Shown one piece after another: positions 55,901 through 64,000 of a stretch of DNA of 64,000 bases. Numbering within the stretch: the stretch's first letter is position 1; the number at the start of each line of letters is the position of its first letter. A program made the translations under genes and the position numbers. Origin of the DNA: Rana temporaria (lineage: Eukaryota > Chordata > Amphibia > Anura > Ranidae); NCBI RefSeq assembly GCF_905171775.1, contig NC_053492.1:282754938-282818937 (forward strand). The letters run 5' to 3'. Below the pieces are notes generated by a model, which was given only the letters and a program-made list of their open reading frames with translations, searched no databases and had not been told where the DNA came from.

Positions 55901-56922
55901 TGTAGCGCCTGGTTACTTCAAAGTACCGGTGCTATTTAAATTTAGAGGGGGATCAGAGTGTAGTTGAACTCTGATCTGGTTAAGATGTTTAAATTGGGTC
56001 TCTGTCTCAGCTTGCCTGTGCTGTGGGCTCATTCTGTTGTGCTGGGGTGTTCTTCCCACCCCAGTGCGGTAGATGGCAGCAGTAGAGTCAAGGTTTGGGT
56101 GCTCTTCCCCAGCAGCCAATCAGGAGGGTTGAGCCTTGCTGTGCATGCTGTGGGAGGGTATTTATGGGGCAGACGCCATTGGTTCTGGGTCTTCTTCATC
56201 CAGTGTGGCACCCACCTTTTAGGGTGACCACACCACGGCGCCCCGCAGCGACGGGACCCAGTGATTGACTGGGTTCCCACTTCTGAGGATCCCAAGCGGT
56301 ATAGCTGTTCGGTGGGGAGTCCGTCTGAGAAGCGCCATTGAGTGGCTGGTGGTCCAAAAGGATTTTGACAAACCACCGGGGGTCAAGGTAGCCGGACACT
56401 GAAGTATTGATTACCTGTCAGTCGGTACCTGGGCGACGTTAAGAAGGAGATCCAGGGGTAATAAACCTAAGGAGGATTACCTCCGTAACTGCAATCAGAA
56501 AGGGCCTGTGGCAGAGGTGTCTCCCTGACGTTCATTCTAAGGAGGGTCTGTGGCAGAGACTTTTCCTCAAAGGTTCGAGCGATACTCTAGTTGTCAGGTC
56601 AGTGAGAGAGGCCTGTCCAGGTACGCTATATCCACTCAAGCAGGAGTGGCGCAGAGAAGTGTTACACTTGGGAGCAGGACTGTTTCCCTATTGCTACACC
56701 TGAATTTGCTATTCTTCTTTCTTCCTTCAACTCTACATTCCTCACCATAAGTTTATTTGTTTTTACCCGGCTGGGTAATGAAGAGCACAGCAAATGACAC
56801 TGGTTGCGGACATTCCTTTTAATACTGCTATATGCACTATTCACTCCTAGGAATTCGGAAGAGCCACAAGGTAAATGTGCCACCCAAAACAAACCAGCAG
56901 CTCCTCCGGGGGTAGTGCTACA
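55901..56922 (+). mobile_element. Solo-LTR-like element, plus strand (1022 bp)
   Basis: The element begins TGTAGCGCCTGG and ends GGGGGTAGTGCTACA, with TACG on both sides (55897-55900 and 56923-56926). TG...CA ends and a 4-bp duplication match the element at 37716. A TATTTATGG box at about 56159 and AATAAA at 56459-56464 are in the right order. No coding region flanks it. Confidence 0.65.
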
Positions 56923-56951
56923 TACGTCAGTCTGATGAGCAGTATCCTTTA

Positions 56952-57330
56952 GGCCGCGTACACACGGTCGGTCAAAACAATGGAAACTGTCTGAAGGACC
57001 TTTTCATCGGTCCAAACCGACCGTGTGTGGGCCCCATCGGTCAGTTATCCTTTGGTCCAAAAATTAGAACTTGCTTTAAAATTCAACCAATGGACGCCTA
57101 ACCGATGGGTCAAAACCGATGGTTAGTACGCAAAAGCATTGGTTAAAAACCCGCGCATGCTCAGAATCAAGTCGACGCATCCTTTGAAGCATTAAACTTC
57201 ATTTTTCTCTGCACGTTGTTGTGTTTTACGTCACCGCGTTGGACTTGATTGTTTTTTTAACTGATGGTGTGTAGGCAAATCAGACCATCAGTCAGCTTCA
57301 TCGGATGGACTGATCGTGTGTACAGGGCTT
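56952..57330. mobile_element. TA-target MITE (about 380 bp)
   Basis: The left end GGCCGCGTACACACGGTCGG and right end CTGATCGTGTGTACAGGGCTT pair; TA flanks are plausible (56950-56951; 57331-57332). The interior GCGCATGCTCAGAATCAAGTCGACGC relates to 26790. Confidence 0.72.
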
Positions 57331-57334
57331 TAGT

Positions 57335-58571
57335 GTTTGCTTACCATTGGTCCCTCTGTCCTTGCCCATTGGATGTTGAATGGCGTGATGTTATGACGCA
57401 TTTGCGTCATCCTTGACACACACGGCAGCTCGACATCCAGATTGAAGCTTGGCTGCAGTGGCTGGCGGGCGGAATGACATATTACATGATTGCGCCATTT
57501 CCGGTCAGTACGGATCTTTTGATACTCAGAACGAAGCTTGGTTCTGCTATCTGCACCAGATGTTTTTTGCATATATGGTCTGTCTCGTGGATCTGTTTTA
57601 TGACAGATATAAGTCTATATAATGGTTTTAACAGCCTTTTAATTTTGGATGCTTTATTATCATTAGCATTGGTTAATTCCATACCATTTAATCTGTTTCT
57701 AAACCAGAAGTGATGTCAAGTTAGTTGCACTTCCGGAAGTCACATGGCTCAGATTGGGGTCACTTACCATTTAAAAGCTTGGTGGCAGGGCACATTGTCA
57801 CATTTCAGATGAGGTCTCATAAAACGAAACATGTCGGGTGACACCTGACTACACCACTATGCCATCTTTTATCTCCATTTGATGCTTTTATGTTCTACCG
57901 AAATGTGAGTTTACCTTTACCTTTTTTTACATAATAAATATGTTTACGGTATTACTCTGTGGACCTTCTTTTTAATTTTTGGTAACCACATATGAATATC
58001 GAGACTTCCTTTGAATGTATTGGAATATCTACCCCTCTCCCTGTGATGCATCCGTGTGGTCGATTTTTGGATGTGTGAGCACCATTACCTCTGACTCTAC
58101 GGTGATCATCACCACAAGCCTGTTTGATCTAAGTGGTATACACATATTTAGGTCAATTACCTCCGGTAAGCCTTGACACAGTTGGTGACGGCTCTCTTTG
58201 CAAGTCTTTCTGTTCTCCACGTTCTTCGGAAGTTTCTCCGCATCAGTGAAATCCAATGATGTATATCAATTTGCATAGTTTTAATAAGAGCTTTGGGTTA
58301 TGCACTGTGGTGGACTGATACTTTCACTTTTTGAATGCCCATTCATATTTATGATTGTTTATTGATTTAAACATTCACCCATGTTGATATCACAATGTAA
58401 CTAACCAACACTTTGTGAACCTACTGTATATATGAGTGCTGCACTTTGTTTTTTCTATGAGAATATGCTTAACATTACTTATGATTGCCTTTATGTACTG
58501 GCATGGAGTTTGCATTAGCGTTATTAGTACTGTCATTTACAGCACAATTTGTATGCTTTATTTCTTTATAG
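57335..58571. other. End of intron 1, with possible retroelement remnant
   Basis: CAGATGAGGTCTCATAAAACGAAACATGTC (57806-57835) resembles a decayed CTGATGA...GAAAC retroelement motif, though the first core base pair is changed. The pyrimidine-rich acceptor TTTATTTCTTTATAG precedes exon 2. Confidence 0.35.
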
Positions 58572-58687
58572 ATCTCCTGGACACTCAGCCACTCCAGGAA
58601 ACAGATGAGGAATTGACAACCGAAGCTGAATTTGCTGAAATTATATCTGAGGAAGAGAAGGAAGAACTAAAGAATGAATTGGCAAAG
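58572..58687 (+). CDS. TPD52L1: TPD52L1-like gene, exon 2
   Basis: The acceptor ends at AG 58570-58571 and the donor is AAG|GTAGTG (GT at 58688-58689). The 116-nt exon joins exon 1 in phase 1 and ends in phase 0. With the last base from exon 1 it codes 39 residues: DLLDTQPLQETDEELTTEAE, then FAEIISEEEKEELKNELAK. Vertebrate TPD52L1 (D53) reads GLLETEPLQGTDED... LSEEEKEELKAEL at the same point, and the EEEKEELK stretch starts the family's conserved coiled coil, used for homo- and heteromer formation with other D52 proteins. TPD52 and TPD52L2 have EEEQEELRRELAK-type text and lack the LLETEPLQ start, so the L1 paralogue fits best. Downstream exons, with the rest of the coiled coil, lie beyond this window or in unread intron 2. 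Confidence 0.92.
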
Positions 58688-58786
58688 GTAGTGTTCCCTT
58701 TTTGTGAACCTAGGTATCTAAAAACATAAAGCACTAATAAACCTAAAAGCAAAAATGTATTATACATTGCACTTTACCAACTCTTA

Positions 58787-59053
58787 GGCTCAGTTTACAC
58801 CTAAACCGGCCGTGGATCGCACAGGAACACTGTGCGTCCCCGTTCTCTGTTTCAGGGACGAATCGGGGACGAATCTGTGCCTAAATTCGACCCTGAAATG
58901 GAGCCAAAGACCTGCAGCGTTTCTGTGCAGTGCGCTCCGCATCTGCCCCAGAGATATGTGAACCGGCTCCATAGAGAGCCGGTTACATTCTCCTGCTATG
59001 CAACTTGGATGAGGTGAAACCCGCATCCAATTTGCATAGGTGTGAACCCAGCC
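58787..59053. mobile_element. MITE near exon 2 (267 bp)
   Basis: The ends GGCTCAGTTTACACC and GGTGTGAACCCAGCC form an imperfect inverted repeat, 100 bp after the exon 2 donor. The flanks are TTA (58784-58786) and TCA (59054-59056), so any duplication is eroded. Confidence 0.62.
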
Positions 59054-59267
59054 TCATATGTGTTGGCTGCATTAGTTTTTGTTTTTTTGGAATTTTATTT
59101 TTAGGCTTTTTAAAATTTAATTTTAACCTATTGATTCAACAGTAAGTCTGTAACTGCTTAGAAAGTATTTGCTGGAGTGACGCTCTATTTTGTTAGCCAA
59201 ATTTTATCTAAATTTGCTAGTGCATTTAATACTACCCTCCCCCCAGACTGACAATGTTGTTGTCTAA

Positions 59268-59662
59268 GGCTGCATTCACACTTCAGCGTTTTGAATCGCT
59301 GGCAGATTTGCCGTGAATCTGCCCACAATTTGAAAGCGCTGAATGACAAATTGCGGGACTCGCTTGAGATGCCATTCATTTGAATGACACCTTAAATCGT
59401 GATACGGGTCTGCCACGCGATAAATTGCAGGAAGCATGTAGCGCAAAAAGTTCAGGAGCTACTTTTGGGCCACATGCTTCCCGCGATTGCAGCGCGATTG
59501 TATCGCGGCAGACCCGCACCACGATTTGAGGTGTCATTCAAATGAAGGACATCTCAAATACAAGTACCACGATTTATCATTCACACATCAGCGCTTTCAA
59601 ATCGCAAGCATATTCGCAGCAAATTTGTCCATGATTCAAAATGCTGAAGTGTGAATGCAGCC
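59268..59662. mobile_element. MITE with 30-bp inverted repeats (395 bp)
   Basis: GGCTGCATTCACACTTCAGC continuing GTTTTGAATC at the left is matched inverted at the right (GATTCAAAATGCTGAAGTGT...GCAGCC) with one mismatch over 30 bases. The flanks TAA (left) and TAT (right) leave the target duplication undecided. The interior includes inverted CGTGATACGGGTCTGCC / GGCAGACCCGCACCACG. Confidence 0.8.
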
Positions 59663-59699
59663 TATGGGTGGCTCTGACCATGGAATGGAACCACCCTAA

Positions 59700-60130
59700 G
59701 GCCCCTTTCAGACTGGGGCGGGAGCTGCGGTGGCGGTATAACGCCGCTAAAAATAGCGGCGCTATACCGCCGGAATTGCCGCGGGTATCAGCCGCTAGCG
59801 GTGCGGTATTAACCCCCGCTAGCGGCCGATAAAGAGTTAATACCGCCCGCAATGCGCCTCTATAGAGGCGCATTGCGGGCGGTATTGCCGCGGTTTCCCA
59901 TTGTTTTCAATGGGAAGGAGCGGTGAAGGAGCGGTATACATGCCGCTCCTCTCACCGCTCCAAAGATGCTGCTGACAGGAGATTTTTTTGTCTCCCGCCA
60001 GCGCATCGCCTCAGTGTGAAAGCCCTCGGGCTTTCACATTGAGTCTGCAGTGAAGGAGTTTTTCAGGCGCGATAGCAGCGCTATTTTTAGCGCTGTACCG
60101 CCTGAAAAACTCCTCAATGTGAAAGGGGCC
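59700..60130. mobile_element. PIF/Harbinger-like MITE, 'TTTCAGACTGGGG' type (431 bp)
   Basis: The ends GGCCCCTTTCAGACTGGGGC (59699 on) and CAATGTGAAAGGGGCC are inverted repeats, with TAA on both sides (59697-59699 and 60131-60133). The interior has a perfect GCGCCTCTATAGAGGCGC palindrome at about 59854. Shares interior text with the copy at 37-250. Confidence 0.78.
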
Positions 60131-60419
60131 TAAGACAGGAAGTAGCAGGATCATTAGATAAAAGTTAAGGAAAAAAGCCTAAAAAAAAGAAAACTAATGC
60201 AGCCATTAAAAACTGTTAAGCTGTAATAGATTTTTGTTTTTGGGTACTGCTTTAACTTGCAAATAAGTGGGATCATGTGACAATGAATATATCTATGATT
60301 TATCATAGACTATGGACAGCCATCTCTCTAAAGTAGAGTAGAGACCTACTGTGTTCCTCGTCTAGCGTGGACAGCAATTTGTACTGATTTTGAACCCATT
60401 CACTTTTCACCCTGTGGGA

Positions 60420-61640
60420 TGCCTATGCCTATGTATGACATTTGGTGTTTACAAGTTAAAATCCATATTTTTGGCTAGAAAATTACTTAGAACCCCCAAA
60501 CATTATATATATATTTTTAGCAGAGAATCTAGAGAATAAAATGGCGATTGTTGCAATATTTTATGTCATACGGTATTTGTGCGGCGGTGTTTTAAACACA
60601 ACTTTTTGGGAAAAATTTACTTTCATGAATTTTAAAAAAATGAAAAAGTAAAATTAGCCCAATTTTTTTGCATAATGTGAAAGATGATGTTATGCCGAGT
60701 AAATAGATACCAAGCATGACACGCTTTATAATTGCACGCACTCGTGGAATGGCGACAAACTACGGTAACTAAAAATCTCCATAGGCGACGCTTTAAACTT
60801 TTTTTACGGTTACCAGGTTAGAGTTACAGAGTAGGCCTAGTGCTATAATTATTGCTCTCACTCTTACGATCGCGGCGATACCTCACATGTGTTATTTGAA
60901 CACCGTTTTCATATGCGGGCGCGACTTCCGTATACGCTTTCTTTGCTGCGCAAGCTCGCGGGGAGGGGGGCGCTTTAAAAAAATTTTTTTTTTGTTTTCT
61001 TATTTATTTATTTATTTTTTCTAATATTAAATTTTTTTTTTTTTTTTTTTTTTACATTTTGATCACTTTTATTGCTGTCACAAGGAATGTAAACATCCCT
61101 TGTGACAGCAATAGGTGGTGACAGGTACTCTTTATGGAGGGATCGGGGGTCTAAAAGACCCCCGAGCCCTCCTTTGCACTTCAAAGTATTCAGATCGCCG
61201 AAAACGGCGATTCTGAATACTGTATACTTTTTTAAATTCGGCGCCATTGGCATCTGAGAAACCCGGAAGTGACGTCATGACGCCGCTTCCGTGGTTTCAA
61301 TGCGGACACTGAATCAAAGCCGTTTACGGCTTTGTTTCAGAGCGCGCCGAGACGCTGGAGGCGCCGGATCGTGGATCGGGTCTCCCGGTGGGACGGGAGG
61401 CCCGGTCAGAGCGGCGAGAGGCGGCGGGAGGGGGGGGATGTCCCCTCCCGCTCCTCCGGCATAACAACCGAGCGGCTTTTAGCCGCATCGGTTGTTATGT
61501 TTGGAAAGCCGATCGCCCGCTCTAAACAACGGTACCGGGATGATGCCTGCGGCTGCAGGCATCATCCCGGTATAACCCCTGAAAGCCGAGGACGCATATA
61601 TGCGTACGCTCGGCGTGAAAGGGTTATTAATAATAACTTT
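60420..61640 (+). mobile_element. TTAA-ended dispersed element, copy B
   Basis: The inverse partner of 53060-53960 (CATAATGTGAAAGATGATGT, ATGTCATACGGTATTTGTGC, GGCGATACCTCACATG). The end at 61630 reads GTGAAAGGGTTATTAA. It contains GC-rich hairpins at about 61440-61580 (GCGGCTTTTAGCCGC; TGCCTGCGGCTGCAGGCA). The left edge near 60395 is unclear. Confidence 0.55.
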
Positions 61641-61677
61641 GGTAGCCACAGCTGCTCACTTTCCCCTTCTAGTATAA

Positions 61678-62025
61678 TGCTGGCCATACACTCCAAGAAA
61701 AATCGTCCGAACGAACTTTTGAAAAACGAACGTTCGGCCGTGAGCGCAAACGATAGTGCCATCATGTAAACCGATAAATCGTTCAGTGGACATAAATAAA
61801 AAAAAATTGGCTCGTTTTTTTTACATATACCTAGTGCAGAAAGTTCGGACGGGAAACGCATTAACCTTCCGATTTATCGTTTGTTCGGCAGAAAATTTCC
61901 AAATGTATCCTTAGTTTTTTCAGCTCAAAAACGTCCCAACGATTATCGATTTTGTGCCCATTAACTGGCCGAAAAACGAAAGAACTGTCTGAACCGCCGA
62001 ATTTTCGTATAGTGTATGGCCAGCA
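61678..62025. mobile_element. MITE with TAA duplication (348 bp)
   Basis: The ends TGCTGGCCATACACT and AGTGTATGGCCAGCA are a perfect 15-bp inverted repeat, flanked by TAA on both sides (61675-61677 and 62026-62028). The interior is foldback (CGAACGAACTTTTG, GAAAAACGAAAGAAC). Fits a PIF/Harbinger-type TWA target. Confidence 0.85.
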
Positions 62026-62028
62026 TAA

Positions 62029-63345
62029 GGCTGGGTTCACACATACTACACAGCTTTCATCCTACTTTGCTCTGCGACATTGGTCCTACATTGGTCCTAC
62101 ATTGATCCTTTCATGAACAGGATACTACTTTGATCCGACTTTGCCCTGCGACTTGAAGTCCGACTTTTAATGAGCAGGGATCCGATTTGGATCCCTGCCA
62201 ATATCAGGCACTGTGCTTGATATGAATCTTGAGGGGGGAAATTCACACCAAATTTTAACAAAAAAACCTGCATTGGTTCCCCTCCAAGAGCATACCAGGC
62301 CCATGGGTCTGGTGCGGATTTAAAGGGGAACCCCCTACGCTGGAAAAACAGCGTGGGGGTCCCCCCAAAATCCATACCAGATGCGTATCCGAGCAGCAGC
62401 CCGGCCGGTCAGGAAAGGGGGTGGGGACGAGCGAGTGCCCCCCCCTCCTTAACCTTGCCAGGCCGCATGCACTCAACATGGGGAGGTAGGTGCTCTGGGG
62501 CAGGGGAGCGCCCTGTGGCCCCCCCTACCCCAAAGCACCCTGCCCCCATGTTGATGACAGGGCCTCTTCCCGACAACCCTGGCCGTTGGTTGTCGAGGTC
62601 TGCGGGGGGCTTTTCGGAATCTGGGAGCCCCCTTTAACAAGGGGGCCCCCAAATACCGGCCCCCCACCCTAGGTGAATGAGTATGGGGTACATCGTACCT
62701 CTACCCATTCACCTGGAAGAAACGTGTCAAAAAAATAAACACACTACACAGGTTTTTAAAATCTTTTATTAGTCAGCTCCGGGGGTCTTCTTCCGACTTC
62801 TCCGCTCTCCCGGGATCTTCTTCTGACTTCGGGGGTCTTCTTTCGTCTTCTTCTGCTCTCCGCGCTCCCTGGTTCTTCTCCCGCTCTCCGGTGCCTTCTT
62901 CGGGCTGGCCGCCACTATCTTCTTTGTAGCTCTCTTACTAGCGGCGGCCAGCTTGGTCTTCTTCTGTCGCCTTCTTCTTCCCTCTTCTTTTCTTCCGGTG
63001 TTGACTCGACGCTCCCTCCCGCTGTAATGCCGGGTGCGCAGCTCGCACCGGTTTATATAGGCCTCTTATGACGTCACAGTCCCAGCATCTCAGTCTTGGG
63101 CTCACCAGCTGAGCCGCTGTGAGCCTGAGATGGCCGCTCCCCACCCCTCCACAGCTCAGCACTCCAGTAAGTGTGGAGGAGCACAGAGGAGAGCTGCTGA
63201 TTGACAGTCAGCAGCTCTCCTCTCAGGGATCTGTGAGAACCAAGCCATCTGCGATGTTTGATGGCTCGGTTCTCAGTGTAGAGGGGACAGATGCAGCATC
63301 GGTCCCATGCTGCATCCACCAAGGTAAGTATAAAAGGGGGGGGGG
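62029..63345. repeat. Composite dispersed repeat
   Basis: AGGCTGGGTTCACACATACT at the left looks like a MITE end without its partner. It runs into GGGGTCCCCCCAAAATCCAT text (related to 39600) and then a TCTTC-rich block (62780-63000) and GGTTTATATAGGCCTCTTATGACGTCAC. No coding sequence is supported; the last part could hold LTR-like signals but the ends were not found. Confidence 0.45.
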
Positions 63346-63349
63346 GACA

Positions 63350-64000
63350 TACTTCTCTTTTAAAGGAGGAATTCTAAATGCAGTTGGGGTGCACAGGAAA
63401 CACATTGAAGCTGACAAAGGTACTAGGAAATTAAACCGGCACTAGGAACTTGAACAAGTAGAGGAACAATCAACCCAGGAACAAGGTACTGGGGCCTGGT
63501 GCTAGGAATAGGATCCACTACTCAAGCAATGTGTGGTAAAGAGCCAACCTTAATAGAAAGGAAAATGGCCGGGCTGGGTTGAGACTGTCTGGCCTCAGGC
63601 TTGTACATCTGTGAAAATAGTAACGGGGCAGTCTTGCATGTCTGTAGAACTTTGTGGGTGATCTGTGACAGCCACCAGTGCATAAAGCAGAACTTTACCC
63701 TTCAAGGGGTTGTAAACTCAGTAAAACAAAAACAAAAAACCTGCAAGACAAAGGTATAATGAGTTAGTATGCATCGCATACTAGCTCATTAATACTTTCC
63801 TTAGATCAAAGCTATTGCAGCGGTCCCCACGAATCGATGTGACCGACAATGTGTCTCCCGGAGGTTTTTCGCAAATGACGGCACGGCTACTGGAGAAACG
63901 GCTCGAGCGCCGGGCCGTTTCTTGAGTGCGCATGTGCCAATGACGTCGGCACATGTTACATGGGAAAAGGGTGTAAAACCATTTTCTTCTTTACCCAGGT
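63350..64000. other. Intron 2 DNA without recognised features
   Basis: No gene, RNA or complete repeat recognised; it runs off the window. Confidence 0.35.

Larger units (their letters stand above)
22772..58571 (+). other. TPD52L1: TPD52L1 intron 1 (35.8 kb)
   Basis: Donor GTCAGTG at 22772 and acceptor TTTCTTTATAG ending at 58571 bound a phase-1 intron that is mostly transposon-derived. No additional exon with open frame and both splice signals was recognised inside, but small alternative exons cannot be excluded. Confidence 0.68.
58688..64000 (+). other. TPD52L1: TPD52L1 intron 2 (start; continues past the window)
   Basis: Begins with GTAGTG at 58688. Filled with MITEs and dispersed repeats. 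No exon matching the next conserved segment of the family (EEIVTLRQVL-like) was found in this window. Confidence 0.68.

Noticed and set aside
58436..58571. N-terminal extension of the exon 2 frame into hydrophobic sequence
   Set aside because: This is intronic pyrimidine-rich DNA read through the acceptor; the splice signal and exon 1 phase explain exon 2 better.

Overview
This is vertebrate nuclear DNA that is gene-poor and packed with transposable elements. It looks like an anuran amphibian, and the repeat families suggest a ranid-type frog. That reading rests on (i) two exons of a tumor protein D52-family gene that match TPD52L1, and (ii) the mix of mobile DNA: DIRS tyrosine-recombinase retrotransposons, a Penelope-like GIY-YIG remnant, Kolobok/T2-type TTAA elements, many hAT, PIF/Harbinger-like and TA-target MITEs, and a tRNA-derived SINE. 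No bacterial-style genes, operons or CRISPR arrays are present. Nearly all long open frames are antisense or repeat-derived.

Layout. 1-1250: the 3' end of an unidentified plus-strand gene (last coding exon 852-1040, a coiled-coil-like C-terminus, with a poly(A) signal at 1229). 1250-22500: intergenic DNA made largely of transposons, including six-copy-family PIF/Harbinger-like elements (703-751 bp), a 1.17-kb insertion built as a near-perfect 505-bp inverted duplication (7446-8615), a hAT element nested in a TA-MITE (11156-12317), and a DIRS retrotransposon on the minus strand (about 17.9-20.96 kb) broken by a Harbinger-like insertion. 22.5-22.8 kb: first exon of the TPD52L1-like gene. 22772-58571: its 35.8-kb first intron, with more hAT elements (two carry internal minisatellites), a truncated Tc1, an inverted Ty3/gypsy fragment, two solo-LTR-like elements, a piggyBac-like element, a Kolobok-like foldback and a Penelope remnant. 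58572-58687: exon 2. 58688-64000: start of intron 2, again mostly MITEs and dispersed repeats.

How it fits together. The only cellular genes supported are the tail of the upstream gene and exons 1-2 of TPD52L1, both on the plus strand. The rest records successive transposition. Target-site duplications and nesting give relative ages: TA-MITE before hAT at 11-12.6 kb, DIRS before Harbinger at 19 kb, LTR before hAT-MITE at 38 kb, and a local duplication before a Harbinger-like insertion at 31 kb. Four hAT-like elements carry internal tandem repeats, so minisatellite creation inside hAT elements is a recurring pattern here. Identities come from sequence reading and recall of families; no database search was possible.
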